Origin: Anodontia alba
Taxonomy: Eukaryota; Mollusca; Bivalvia; Lucinida; Lucinidae
Assembly: GCA_964016985.1 (NCBI GenBank)
Contig: OZ024828.1
Location: 2,815,701-2,879,700, forward strand
Reading direction: 5' to 3'
Length of the DNA: 64,000 nucleotides
Positions 31,850 through 43,154 of the stretch are shown here, one piece after another (within the stretch, counting starts at the first letter, position 1; each line of letters opens with the position of its first letter). The notes beneath the pieces were generated by a model, which saw only the letters and a program-made list of their open reading frames with translations, was not told where the DNA came from and made no database searches. The position numbers and the translations under genes are program-made.

Positions 31850-32625
31850 CCTTGTGGCTCATTTTATATCGTCTCCTTAAGCAAGGAAGAAAAGTGGCAG
31901 AAGAGTTAGCAGATCAGAGGAAAGAGAGAAATATTTAGGATAAGGAAAAGTAAAGAACGACATTATAGCAAAAGAAGAAATTCCAATAGCTTCCTTTTAC
32001 ACTTGTAACAAGTACAGCAGGACCTTACCTCGCGCTGAGCAGTAGAGACCGGCTTGCGCATCAATCGTCGAACACAAATCAGGAGCTTGACCAGTTGTGG
32101 TTCTTTTAAATTATTTTTCAACGAAATAACTAATAATTCCTTTTTTTTAAAATGCGATGAAAATCGGAAAATATAATAATAGGATTCCAATGTAAGCGAA
32201 TTCTCATACTCAGCATTGTAAGGACGATATTACACGTTTAACCCGTTTTAGATTGGAGTTCCCTAAAAGGGTATTTGGAAAAAAGTGCAGACACATATTA
32301 GACACTACAGACTCTTCTGACCAAAGTCTCCACTGTTTGCAAATAGTTTATCCATTTTTCTCTAGAAATATCAAAAACACATAGCATGACATACCTTAAG
32401 TTGAATTTCGACTCTTCCGATATACATTATGGAGGAGTTTATTCAGTCTAAAATGTGTTGAGCGCCCCTCCGCCAGTATTGCATCTGCTGACCGATACAA
32501 GACAATCTGTCAGTTGCAGTTCTATCATTGCAAATATAATGTTTTGTTTTGTGTGCCATTGTTTGTTCCACACCTCTTTGTTATATGACTGTGACCTTCC
32601 TGGCTATTTTCTATTGAATAGCAAG
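31850..32625. other. No gene; G-like hairpin remnant
   Basis: Around 32235-32345 the sequence (GTTTTAGATTGGAGTTCCC, GTGCAGACACATATTAGACAC, CTCCACTGTTTGCAAA) resembles a decayed D/F/G MITE. Rest unplaced. Confidence 0.4.
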
Positions 32626-32627
32626 GT

Positions 32628-32901
32628 CATCACGAAAACAATTCTATATAATATTGACTTAAACCCCATTTTTATTTAGTAAAACTGGGGTTTACAGGGG
32701 GTATACCGGGTATACATTATTTTTCTTATTTCTGCTCAAAAACATAGATTGTGGGTACTCGTTAGAACCGCCTCACCGAGGCGGTTCTAACGAGTACCAC
32801 AATCTATGTTTTGAGCAGAAATATGAAAACATCAGAGTTTTTTTTTTATCTGAAACTTTTCAGTTTTTGATATATATTTGAATAGGCATGTTTTTGTAAA
32901 G
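32628..32901 (+). mobile_element. HP-A MITE copy 18
   Basis: Left CATCACGAAAAC, right GTTTTTGTAAAG. Extra CCGGGTATAC duplication near 32707. Hairpin about 32727-32822; tip CCTCACCGAGG. Confidence 0.88.
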
Positions 32902-32949
32902 TAAAATCGATTCACCAAAATCATAATTCAACATAGTACTTACCTTTCC

Positions 32950-33075
32950 GTTCCATTAGATGACGCGTCTCGCAATTGTACAAATCTCGGTCATGCCGGG
33001 ACCGAGAATTAAACATGGACCTCCAGCATGCCGCGTAGACGTGCTAATTATTATACCATCGCGGGCCTTCCGACG
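32950..33075 (-). mobile_element. Possible tRNA-derived SINE relic
   Basis: Minus strand reads GGTATAATAATTAGCACG (A-box-like), then GGCATGCTGGAGGTCC and GTTTAATTCTCGG (B-box-like) at tRNA-like spacing. No tail or flanking duplication found. It could instead be a chance resemblance or an exon; the two open frames over it are short. Confidence 0.35.
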
Positions 33076-33320
33076 CTGTACGCCTCTTTTAATAGTCATA
33101 AAACCATGCTTTGAATATCCGGCAATTCGCGTAATACTGTGTAATTTTAAGTACTTCATGGCGACTAGCTGCCAACCTTATTTGAGGGTAAACTTTATCA
33201 GTACTCTTTTAATGAATAATATGCGAATTCAAACTAAAGCGCAAACAAGAAAATGATGCCAAGCTTCTTACGTCGTGTCTGTAAGCTGATCTGAATATTC
33301 GCTCTACTGTTTTTCGGGAC

Positions 33321-33555
33321 CATTACGAAAACAAGCCTGTAGAAAATTTCACCTCCAAATACTGAAAATTTTCAGATAAAAAGCTCTGATATTTTTTCAT
33401 ATTTCTGCTCGACGAGGCGGTTCTAACGAGTACCCACAATCTATGTTTTTGATCAGAAATAAGAAAAATAATGTATACCCCCTGTAAACCCCAGTTTTAC
33501 TATATAAAAGTGGGGTTTAAGGGGGTCAATATTATATCGGCATGGTTTCGTGATG
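33321..33555 (-). mobile_element. HP-A MITE copy 19, left hairpin arm deleted
   Basis: Jumps from TTTCTGCTC straight to GACGAGGCGGTTCTAACG, losing one hairpin arm of about 40 bp. Ends CATTACGAAAAC and GTTTCGTGATG. Confidence 0.88.
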
Positions 33556-33559
33556 CAGT

Positions 33560-34195
33560 CTCTAATAGTCAGACACACTTGTGATCATTTTCATAAATTT
33601 CGGGGACAAATAGTTATTAGTTGATTCAATTGATGAGGAGACTTTGATTAGCTTTAAACTTTCTTTCCGATGCTCGGTAAATTCAAAGAAAAACTATTTA
33701 TCTAAGCAATTGAAAGGATTCATATATAACGTTGCAGCTGGAATTTCTTAAGTGCAGGCAGTCGGTATCGATATATAGAAAACCTCAAAACAAAATATCC
33801 ACTAAACTGTAGCCCCAAAAATGGTGTTTTCCAACAGAAACGTCATCGGAAAAAGCCTAAACAAACACCTAAAATCCTAATCTATAAACAAACTTACACT
33901 AATGAATTGCTGACTTTGAACATCGGTCCATTCACACCATTAATTTCCTGGTAAGTTTGTCCATTTAAGACGACCCGATGAAGCAATGACTTTGTTGACT
34001 TTTCTCTTTAGCTTTGTCTGCAGGTTCTGATATTGTCAGCATAATGATGTTTTATTGCCTATATTGCATAAATATCATTTTGGTAAAACATGTAATCTCA
34101 AATATAAATTCCTCTACATCAACCCTAAATTAAAAAAAAAAAACTGTAAGCAAATAAGTAATTAGGCTAAATATTCGGACACCGTAATCAATTGC
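33560..34195. other. No recognised feature
   Basis: AT-rich DNA; no gene or family member seen. Confidence 0.4.
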
Positions 34196-34198
34196 ATG

Positions 34199-34260
34199 TG
34201 AGCCAGTGCACAACAAATCCAACAATAAGACCTGTGTAATCAGAAAAGACTCAGATCGGT
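34199..34260. mobile_element. H-family MITE left end
   Basis: TGAGCCAGTGCACAACAAAT, CAATAAGACCTGTGTAATC and AGACTCAGATCGG match the H termini; the rest is replaced by the J foldback. Confidence 0.65.
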
Positions 34261-34261
34261 T

Positions 34262-34978
34262 CCCAGTAATCTTGTACTCGAGTCAACTTGTTCTCATTTT
34301 GGTCAACTCGTGCTTATCGATTTGGTCAATTCGTACATGTACTCACTGTTCGGTCAATTCGTACTCATTTTGGTCAATTCGTCCTCATTTTGGTCAACTC
34401 GCACTCATATTTTGGTCAATTTGTTCTCATTCTGGGATTTCTATTTTGGGATATATGCATTTGTAAGTGTTCATTTGTAAGTGTTAATGTTGAATTAAAT
34501 GACGTAATTAGAAGTGACAAATGGCAATAAGTTACATCCCCACGCATTTCCGCACGACATTTCTATGTCTCTTGATCTTTCTTGATTTTCTTCGGAACAA
34601 GTCGATTTCAACGTGAAATCAAGGAAAAACAACTTTATTTGGCAATTAATGAAACTAACTACTTGTTTATTAACTTATGTTGTTTTGTTATGTTATATTT
34701 TGATGTTTTCTATCTTTCTATCTTCCTTTCAAAGATTAAAACCTAAGCAAAGTGAATGGTTTCGAATTTCTCAGGTAATATTTCTTTTCTGTTACATTTT
34801 GATGTTTCTGTTGTTTGTTTTCTTCCTATATTTCCTTCGAAATTAGTCTATTTTAGTGTGAGAAGGAATTGACCAAAACGAGTACGAACTGACCAAATAA
34901 GGACGAATTGACCGAAGAAAAATTCTATGAGTACAAATTGACCAAACAATGAGTACGAGTTGACCAAAGCTCCTTTTA
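34262..34978. mobile_element. J foldback element with repeat-built arms
   Basis: Left arm 34262-34440 is a tandem of about 20-bp units (TTTTGGTCAACTCGTACTCA and variants). Right arm 34866-34978 is the same unit in reverse complement (TGAGTACGAGTTGACCAAA). About 425 bp lies between. Long arms of short repeats are typical of Foldback elements (known from Drosophila FB); assignment is by structure only. Confidence 0.75.
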
Positions 34979-35040
34979 TGTGCAAATTATTTCCTCTTAG
35001 AGTAGACGTCTTTTCAAAAGGAGTACGGGATTCTATTTCT

Positions 35041-35319
35041 CATTAGGGAAACAAGCCTATTCAATTATACAGAAAAGTTTACCACCAAAAAAGTGAAAAT
35101 TTTCAGGGAAAAAATTCATATATTTTTATATTTCTGCTCAAAACATAGATTGTGGTACCCGTTAGAATCGCCTCGGCGAGGCGGTTCTAACGAGTACCCA
35201 CAATCTATGTTTTTTGAGCAGAAATAAGAAAACTAATTTATACCCCTGTAAACCCCAGTTTTACGATATAAAAGTGGTGTTTAATGGGCTCAACATTATA
35301 TAGGCATGTTATTGTGATG
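35041..35319 (-). mobile_element. HP-A MITE copy 20
   Basis: Inverted. Ends CATTAGGGAAAC and TTATTGTGATG. Hairpin about 35132-35225; tip CCTCGGCGAGG. Confidence 0.9.
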
Positions 35320-36300
35320 TTCAGAAGCTTTGAATCGGGATCTACCAATGCAAAGGCTACCTTTTTTCAGTGGATACTCATTTACGAGATAATTAGATAG
35401 TGTGAGATCTTGTTTGAGTAAGCATAATTTACTTAAAATATTGACCCTGTTTCTAAATAAATCATACACGATGGTTTCACGTAAAACAGATTAATAGCAG
35501 ATACGCTCGTATATCAATTCTTGTGTGTACTAATACTCTACTGTCCTTTCAGCATCACTTGAAAAGACGTTCTTATGCTTGACTTTTTATTTCAATCATT
35601 ATACATTGTTATGACTGACCATAACTTAGCAGAAACCATTTGTATTTTCTGTTTCTTCTTTTTTTTTTTTTTTTTTTTTTTTTTCTAAATTATTTGCCCT
35701 AAACTTAAATTTATTGCTCAAAATCGGCCTGACCTATACAATGTCTACAGTAAAGTGACTTTTTGGAATTTTTATATTAATAAATACTTTTTTTATGTTT
35801 CTCTACTGATTGTTAATTAGTAATGTTTCATAGCAATACAGTGAAATTTTCCGAAAATTTGAAAAAGTGGAACTTGTTGACATTTCGCACAATTTGTTAT
35901 CATTTTTACTATGGGAAAAAAATTCTATTTTGTTTTAAAATAGATGAATAGAATACAACTATTTTATGCATATGTAGTTACGACAAAAGATCTTGCATTA
36001 AATCATGACCAAGATTTGCTAATTCATTTCTTCTGTGTAAAGCGCCAGACAAAAACAAAATGACTTTCTGAAAGCATAGTAGAAGCACTCTCAGAGCAAA
36101 ATCCGTTTTTAGTTTCCGTACTGTTCCCCAAAAATTAGGTTTGGGATCATTGAGCCCATTTGAAATAATCTGCAAATAGAATATTGCTCAAGGCAGTGCT
36201 TGGAGGCGTGAGCAGTACTGCAAATTACACAACAGTCCATAAACAGACTCAATAAAACCCAGCAAGCGCGAGTGACACTGGTATAAACCACGCCCCACCC
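35320..36300. other. No gene; one shared repeat phrase
   Basis: Long T run at 35659-35684. The 36127-36260 phrase is shared with 18430-18555. No gene recognised; short minus frames here do not look conserved. Confidence 0.4.
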
Positions 36301-36304
36301 ACGA

Positions 36305-36500
36305 GTATTTTTTCTACTGGTCGTTCCAGGGCGGTTGTTCTATTGCATCCTTTTATTTTTTCGTGCGTCGGCGGTTTCCTAGGGAGCGTATGTTTTATCC
36401 TTGTCTGTTCATCATCTCTTATTCTTTTGGTGCATCGAGAGAACTGTGCAGCGTGGTTGTGGGATTTCTCTGATATCTTTACAAATATTTTTTGCAACTG
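36305..36500 (+). repeat. K/L repeat fragment
   Basis: TACTGGTCGTTCCAGGGCGGT, then GTGCGTCGGCGGTTTC and TCTTTTGGTGCATCGAG, matching 39195-39360. Confidence 0.6.
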
Positions 36501-36539
36501 TGGCTTTGTTAAATGCATTAGTTGCTGGTCCAGAATGAA

Positions 36540-36728
36540 TTAATCCTTGTCATGCTGAATAAATTAAGAGACCACGCCCACTTCTAATTGTCAGCCAATC
36601 AGACTGCTTTTTTTTCAATGTTTTTGATACAAATTCACATACTAAATGATAAACAATCTGGATGCCGATCAGTTGGATCTATGTTGTTTGCAGACAGGAT
36701 ATAATCTGGTTCAGCAGGACCAGGATTA
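36540..36728. mobile_element. F-family TTAA MITE copy 2
   Basis: Begins TTAATCCTTGTCATGCTG and ends TCAGCAGGACCAGGATTA. Hairpin reduced to GATGCCGATCAGTTGGATC. Confidence 0.78.
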
Positions 36729-36929
36729 GCAATTTATAGAAACTATCCGGCTTTATAAGATAATTTGCATGAGTTGTCAAATGATTTTCGTCCGGTAAGA
36801 AATATTACTAATCGTCGTCTGCTGAACATCAGCATGTTAAGCAAATAGCTTAGATTTTTTTTCTTTAATACATTTTACTGCTATTTTCCGAACGATCAGA
36901 CATGTATGTACTCAATAATATTTCAACTG

Positions 36930-37158
36930 TTAACCCATTTATGCCTGGTGTCCCATAAACGGGACATTGGCAAACAGTATAAAATCCAGATCCGAGACGT
37001 TTGATCAGTCTACACTGTTTACATTAAATACAGGATTTTTTTTCCATAAAACATCATCATAATGGTGATAATAAAAACTAACCAGACACCCCTTATATTG
37101 GTAATGGGCCGGTCCAAAGAGTGAGGGTAGAATAGTCCATCCGGCATAAATGTGTTAA
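36930..37158. mobile_element. D-family TTAA MITE copy 3
   Basis: 229 bp with TTAA at each end; TTAACCCATTTATGCC and GGCATAAATGTGTTAA. The hairpin is partly collapsed (CCAGATCCGAGACGTTTGATC). A D-like left end recurs at 37270-37375. Confidence 0.87.
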
Positions 37159-37159
37159 C

Positions 37160-37655
37160 TTTTTCCTGCTTCATATCTCGTAAATACTTACGTCAGATAT
37201 AAGAGATTATTAAATTTTGCACCCATTAAGCAAATATGTAAAACTTGTAACACCGCGACAATAAATATTTAAACCCATAGACGCCGAATGGACTCACCTA
37301 CCTCAACTTATTGGACAGGTCCGTTTCCTGTCGAAAGGGTCTCTGGGTAGTGTTTTATAGAATTTTCTGTACTTAACGCGCCTTACAAAGAAGAAATAAA
37401 TTTGCAAAATTTTGTTATGATTTTATGCAAAACCATTTGTCGTAACTAAATATGCACAAAAAGTTTTTTTCTAGTCATTGGTGAAAAAAAAAAGACTCGA
37501 ATATTTACTTTTTCCCCCCACACTAAAAATGGCTGCAAATTATGCAGAAATCGGTAGGGTAGATAAACTTGAGGTAGGCTTTCAACAATCTTGTTCAAAC
37601 TTTCTGAAATGTTCACAGTATTGTAACGAAACACAAATAGTTAAAAACAATAGCA

Positions 37656-37686
<31 letters not shown>

Positions 37687-37820
37687 GATAATTTATAAAA
37701 TAAGAATTTCAAAATATCATTTTGCTATGGAAATTGCTTAGGTCAGCTCAATATTTCGCCATGAACTAAATTTTAGAGTAAACATTTGAGACCAAAACAA
37801 AGGACACAGACACAGAGAAG
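37160..37820. other. D-like remnant, poly(A), otherwise nothing
   Basis: 37270-37375 resembles the left third of D (TTAAACCCATAGACGCCG). 25-A run at 37655-37679. Confidence 0.45.
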
Positions 37821-37824
37821 ACAA

Positions 37825-38061
37825 ATGAGCGCATGACCAAATCAACAAAATGGTATGTGCGCCCAGCAAAGACTTAGATCAGGCTGGGTTTTCGCTCAGT
37901 CTTATCAGTCTTCGCTGTCCGCATGAAGAAAGCTTGGGTCCTGAGCTATCCATTGAACTAATAGCGAAGACACTCTGATCAGACTGGGCGCATGCCCAGG
38001 CTGATCTAAGTCTCCGCTAGGCGCACATGTCGTTTTGTTGGTTTTGTCATGCGCTGACTCA
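37825..38061. mobile_element. H-family MITE copy 3
   Basis: Ends TGAGCGCATGACCAAATC and GTTTTGTCATGCGCTGACTC, with ATGTGCGCCCAGC and GCTAGGCGCACATG next. Core TGATCAGACTGGGCGC and GCCCAGGCTGATC. 237 bp, same size as copy 1. Confidence 0.82.
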
Positions 38062-38540
38062 AATGTTTTCTTAAAGAATATGGTCAGTCAGAACAAAATA
38101 TTTTCATTTACAATAAAACGCCAAGTAAAAGGCCTCTTTCCGAGGGAAGTCGAAAGGATAGTGGGTACTTTCCTTGACACAGTCCCTCTGACAAGTCAAA
38201 TATCAGAACGAACATTGATATTTGCACACACAGAAAGTCAGCTTGTGTTTTAGCTAATGCTTATTTAAGAGGAATAACTCTTTCATGGGAGACAACTCTG
38301 CCAACATTTTTGTCAACCCACCTCCTGCTGAAAAAGGGTTCTACTTCAAAACTGGAAGCATTTCCCCCCTTTAGGAGCACATATATTTATTCTCATGTAG
38401 TCCCCATTAGCCGGAAGGGACATAATGCGAAGTAAGGCAAACAGGAAGTCACATAAGTTGTAGCCCTAGTAACAACTGGCGCAAAAGTCATCCGGTGCAT
38501 CAAGTACCCTTAAAGACTCCGTGTTTGCCTGTTAGAGTCT
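38062..38540. other. No recognised feature
   Basis: A 72-codon frame at 38035-38253 overlaps the H element and is not supported by any family I recognise. Confidence 0.4.
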
Positions 38541-38559
38541 ACTGTGCAGACCAGACATA

Positions 38560-38746
38560 ATACTCTCAATCTCTCATTATCTCAAACTCCAAGGAACTAG
38601 AAGTTCTGGTTTGAGATAACAGTGTTTTGAAATAAAGAGAGCTGAAATGTAAGGAAAATAACAAACTAAACCTATATTGCCTTTTTCTTAGTTTGACTTA
38701 AGCTGTTGTTTGAGTTATCAATATTTCAGATAATGAGAGTCAACTG
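38560..38746. mobile_element. N-type MITE copy 2, degenerate
   Basis: ACTCTCAATCTCTCATTATC on the left and GATAATGAGAGTCAACTG on the right, followed by TA. Same ends as 39364-39666. Confidence 0.55.
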
Positions 38747-38801
38747 TAGTCTTATGGTCAAAGTGTTTGCGATTATATTTGTTCCCCTGTAAAACATTAA
38801 T

Positions 38802-39075
38802 CATTACGAAAACATGCCTATTCAAATATACTGAAAATTTTACCACCCAAAAAATGAAATAGATAAAAATTTCTGATATTTTCATATTTCTGCTCAAAAC
38901 ATAGATTGTTGGTACTCGTTAGAACAGCCTCGGCGAGGCGGTTCTAACGAGTACCCACAATCTATGATTTCGAGCAGAAACAAGAAAAATAATGTTTACA
39001 CCTGTAAACCTCAATTTTACTATATAAAAGTGGGGTTTAAGGGGGTCAACATTATATAGGCATGTTTTCGTGATG
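38802..39075 (-). mobile_element. HP-A MITE copy 21
   Basis: Inverted. Ends CATTACGAAAAC and TTTTCGTGATG. Hairpin about 38885-38982; tip CCTCGGCGAGG. Confidence 0.9.
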
Positions 39076-39116
39076 GATGTGGTTGAGGACCCCTATTCTA
39101 TGCGGTTCAAACATAC

Positions 39117-39360
39117 ATTTGTAATTTGGAGCTTCATTAGAATTAATGTAGTAAAACTGGTTCAAGTACCTCTCCCAATCCAGCCGTTTTACAAATGACC
39201 ATTCCAAGGCTGTTCCTCTGTTGCAGTTCTTCTTTATTGGTGCGTCGACGGTTTCATAACCTTGGCTTTTGTTTTACCATTGATAGTTTCTCATCTCTTA
39301 GTGTTTCGGTGCCTCGTGAGAGCTGTATTACAAGATTGTGGCAGTTCTTGAATATCTTAC
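39117..39360 (+). repeat. K/L repeat fragment
   Basis: GTAATTTGGAGCTTCATTAG, AAATGACCATTCCAAGGC, GGTGCGTCGACGGTTTC and AAGATTGTGGCAGTTC, in the usual order. Confidence 0.6.
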
Positions 39361-39363
39361 ATA

Positions 39364-39666
39364 CAGTTGACTCTTGTTATCTCGAACTCGCTTATCTCGA
39401 AGTGAAAATCTTATCCCTGCCTAAACATGAAAATCTAACAACAAGTAAAAAATATTGTGGAAAAGAGGAGAAGGAGCAATTTCTTCTGTTTTCCACAATA
39501 TTTTCGATATAGCTCTAACGTCAAGAGTCCAATTACATATATATTCGTTAAATGTGGTTGTTCGAATTATTTTTTCCTCAATTCTGAAAATCTGATATGT
39601 CGAGGTACGGATATCTCGAAGTGTTTCAGAGAAACCCTTGAAATTCGAGATAACGAGAGTCGACTG
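39364..39666. mobile_element. N-type MITE, pogo/Tigger-like ends
   Basis: 303 bp. CAGTTGACTCTTGTTATCTC on the left, GAGATAACGAGAGTCGACTG on the right, and TA on both sides (39362-39363, 39667-39668). An inner palindrome pairs AAAATATTGTGG with CCACAATATTTT. No transposase inside. Confidence 0.82.
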
Positions 39667-40107
39667 TATATGTATCCCATATTCTGGCGTTTAGACGCAT
39701 AGTACTGCAGACATATCCCAATATTAATTCTACATTAAAAAGAGAAAACAAACCTTGAAATATTAGTAAGTAAGCAAAAAAAAAAAAAAGCAATCATACG
39801 TCGGTCTGTGCATTCATAAAATCCAGTCAAAGATGCATAAATCATTGTAGCCTTCTAAATGTCTAGATATTTTCTGTTTAAAGCGCTAAAACTCTGAGTA
39901 ATCTGCGTGAAAGTGCAATATAAGCAGTCTCTGCAGCTGTCGTTTATTGCATTTGTAGGTTGTACCATGTGACCCGGCTTTATTATATTGTCAAACAGTG
40001 TCAATTAGCGCTTGGTGAAGCATAGTTAGACGTTAATCTTAACTGCCTCATGTCAGTAACAGTACATTACGGTCAGTGAGAGCAAGAAAATTACCATACA
40101 TATCTGG

Positions 40108-40320
40108 CTGTTTTCAACCTTTTCGAACCATGAGTTTCTAAAATGGGCTATTCCATCTTTGCAATTGGACAAATCCAGTGCTGCAAAAAGGGTGACAGTT
40201 GTAAATCAAGAAATGAGTTGCAAACACTGTAGATCCATTATGAGCCATCTCATCTGGATCTACACTGTTTGCAAAAGTATCTTTATTGGTCTTCAGGGCT
40301 GAAACTTTGGGGTTAAACAG
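40108..40320. mobile_element. G-family MITE copy 1
   Basis: Left TTCAACCTTTTCGAACC, right TTTGGGGTTAA. Central hairpin GCAAACACTGTAGATCC...GGATCTACACTGTTTGC with CATTATGAGCCATCTCATC at the tip. The hairpin arms match D and F. Confidence 0.65.
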
Positions 40321-40364
40321 TTTAAGGATACATCCAAAAATGTCAGACCTCATGTTATTATTTC

Positions 40365-40574
40365 ATGGACTTGTGTAAAAAAAAAATCGCGAATTTAAAG
40401 AAGGAATATCGATGCAAATACACAACATGCGGGCGAAGTGGCTGTTTGCTTGGAACCGTACCAAGAAAAACGCTAGATCCAGTGTATGCTGAATTCATGT
40501 GTAACAACAGAGACAGCCTGTGTAAAGGCCAATTAGTTCCCGTCGCTCTTCGCGTACAGAAAGTAAAAGGGTAA
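40365..40574 (+). CDS. Possible cysteine-rich coding exon, unassigned
   Basis: A 69-codon open frame with a richer GC content than its surroundings and ordinary-looking codons. The dense part reads YRCKYTTCGRSGCLLG, then a spacer with EFMCNNRDSLCKGQLVP and VALRVQKVKG. The true exon might start after TTTAAAG near 40398 and end at a GT near 40563 or 40569. The Cys spacing with a following PV-LRV strand recalls IL-17-like cystine-knot cytokines, but only loosely; I do not assign it. No neighbouring exon was found. Confidence 0.3.
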   Translation: MDLCKKKIANLKKEYRCKYTTCGRSGCLLGTVPRKTLDPVYAEFMCNNRDSLCKGQLVPVALRVQKVKG

Positions 40575-40714
40575 AATGGTTTTACTTACACTGATATTAA
40601 AGACAGGGAGACAGTTAAAGGATCGGGACAAAATCATTACTCTCATCAATTGGAAATTATACTAAGTTATTTTCTATTTTTTTTTTCTGAAAATTGCCTG
40701 TTTGGTAACATGTG

Positions 40715-40740
40715 TGTGTGTGTGTATGTATGTATATATT
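40715..40740. repeat. GT/GTAT microsatellite
   Basis: Short GTGTGTGTGTGTGTATGTATG tract. The stretch after it to about 40862 resembles a decayed D-family right end (CTTGTCAAAAGAGTC, TACAAAAGGGTTGAA). Confidence 0.7.
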
Positions 40741-40869
40741 TAACACAGGAATTTTCATAAAATACATTTATAATAAAAAAACACCCATAGATACCTTCTA
40801 CTGGAAAAGGACTTGTCAAAAGAGTCAATGTAACAGATTCCACTCGGTACAAAAGGGTTGAATCATACA

Positions 40870-41247
40870 TGACCTGATTCCGATGATGAGATGACGTTCT
40901 CTGAATGGCTTTATTTTTCGTTAAGCTATATAAATTAAGTTATAAAGAATGAAGAGTATGTTCATATATGAGCTGGGAATGAATTGGCGAAATTCCATCC
41001 TGTAACGGCCCCCATATTATATCAGAAAGTATGTTAAAATTAGCTAAAACAATTATTTAAAAAAAATGAGGATACTAAAAGAAGTATATCTATCAAAACA
41101 ACAAAGTTATATATTGTCCCTAGTTATCACTTATGAAATTTCATTCACACAAGGGAATGAAATGTGAACATGACACAAGCAATTAAAAAGTATCATTAAG
41201 ACTCATTTGTAATCTTCCTTTTATTGTAATCTTAGCTGATTATATAT

Positions 41248-41250
<3 letters not shown>
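40870..41250. other. No recognised feature
   Basis: AT-rich DNA. Confidence 0.4.

Positions 41251-41292
<42 letters not shown>
41251..41292. repeat. (CA)n microsatellite
   Basis: About 21 CA units. Confidence 0.95.
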
Positions 41293-41294
<2 letters not shown>

Positions 41295-42436
41295 TCATCG
41301 GGATCTGCAATGTTTGCCTTGTTGCTATATTATATTGTTACTACTCTGTTTGCCATTTAGTTTTCGATTTTTATCAACGCTACATCCCTTATTGAGATAA
41401 TGAACACATCCAATTTCATTGATGGAACAGTCCACTTAAGAAATTCAGGGATAACTGATTAAAATTGTCCACAACAAATGAACTTTGAGTCACGGAAGCA
41501 AAAGTAGGATGGTATTTTTAACGCTAGAACAATGAACACCTGTACATGTCTGCTCGCACCTTCACGCAGTCGGTATTCTCTATGCTAGCAATGCATCCTT
41601 GAATTTGGACGAATAGTGGAGTGCATCATCAGACTGTGAACATGCACAGGCTTGTCGAAATATCAGTCAAGACCACTTTGTGAATGAGGTAGATGACCCA
41701 ATATGCGTACCGAACCAAGGCTTCTTTGTTTTCGTGAGACGGCCGTTTGATAGCGTAAATTCTTCAGGAGAGATGAAGTTATAGCATAGTCATTGAATGG
41801 GTAGGTGGCCGTCAACATTACAAGCGAGAAATGGAAACCACAGAGCCGGCAACCCTGACAAATATTGTTCCTTTCTGAAATAGGATCTACCATAAAAGAA
41901 AAAAACCGTGCTCCTCATGAGAACATGTTTCCCCTTTTCGAATAAACCCTATTCCGAATGGGCTTGGCTTACAGGAAGACATAACGAAAGTGATAAAAGC
42001 TGCCTTCTTTGTAAAAATGCTGGAATATCTATTAAGTCTATCTAGCCTCTTTGGATTAGTATAATTCGGTATTTAGTACGCATACCATTTCCTTTTGACG
42101 CAGATTCAATGAAGCACAGTCTGCTACTATCTTTTGTTCTGTTGTACATTTTCCAAGGCTCTCCTCTGCAGATTATTATTTTTTTTTTTGTGATATATGT
42201 TTCCCATCTGTATACTGATTATTCACAATCCACTTGTATTGCAAAACCCTAGCTAGCTGTAATGCATATTTGCATAAAGATTATGAAAATCCCACTGTTG
42301 CCATTTGAATATTGCACATCTGCAGAGACGGAAATGTAAATCTTAGTGTTACTGTTAAGATCATTGAACGACCACTAATCTCACAGGGCATAATGCATAG
42401 CCATTTTACCTCCTCTGAATTGCATTAATATTTTAG
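41293..42436. other. No gene recognised
   Basis: The phrase ATGAGGTAGATGACCC..TATGCGTACC at 41682-41712 recurs at 44968-44998, so one short repeat is shared. Otherwise nothing. Confidence 0.4.
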
Positions 42437-42632
42437 CCGCAACGTGAGAAAACCTACCTTCTGACATTAGCGCACTCTGAACAGAGTATTCGTTGTCCCC
42501 ATAAAGAAACTACGCATCCTTGATATCTAAAATGCACCCAGTGAAGACTTTGATCAGACTGCACGAATGTTGACTGATCTTAATCTTCTCAGGGCGCACA
42601 TGTTCAAATGTACTGTTTTGGCGTTGCGGCTC
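42437..42632. mobile_element. I-family MITE copy 2
   Basis: Ends AGCCGCAACGTGAGAAAAC and GTTTTGGCGTTGCGGCT; next CTACCTTCTGACATTAGCG and GGGCGCACATGTTCAAATG. Core GATCAGACTGCACG and a diverged partner. 196 bp. Confidence 0.78.
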
Positions 42633-42846
42633 ATTTATCAGTACTTATGTAATGTAAGATGAGTAGCGTTATGTACAAGCGCATATTATACGGACGTGCA
42701 GTAATATGGATTATAATCGGAAGTCTTTGTCGTCAATGAATTTCAGTGGCAAAATGTAACATACAGGAAAACGACACAAGTATTATAGAACCCGCAAAGC
42801 TCTACCTTCGAGGTGAATTTAATCTTTGAATTTTGTAAAAATTGTT

Positions 42847-43152
42847 GTTTGCGGGTCGCCCGGGCGCATGTTAAGGAGTTATGCTAATCACACATCAAAT
42901 ACGGGAATTATACCGAACCCAGATTAAGCGGAAGTGACTACCAAGACTGTTGACACAGTAGTCCTGCATCTAATAACGAATAAAACAGAATAGAATAGTC
43001 CAATTATGGCCTCGTTTGGGTTTACAATTAACGAGATCGTTCGCTTCCATACCGATTTTGCCCTAAAATTATATTATACTTCAAGTATGAGAATTCATCA
43101 AGACATTGAAAGAGCAGCTTATAAATGACTGGTGCGTCCAGTCCTGGAGTAA
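42847..43152. repeat. Q repeat copy 2
   Basis: Collinear with 26997-27325, perhaps 80% identical with small indels. Boundaries GCGGGTCGCCC and GCGTCCAGTCCTGGAGTAA. Copy number beyond this window unknown. Confidence 0.8.
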
Positions 43153-43154
43153 CA

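Noticed and set aside
32956..33159. Minus-strand 67-codon frame as an exon
   Set aside because: The same bases fit a tRNA-like A and B box arrangement and a second open frame exists on the other strand; no homologue recognised.
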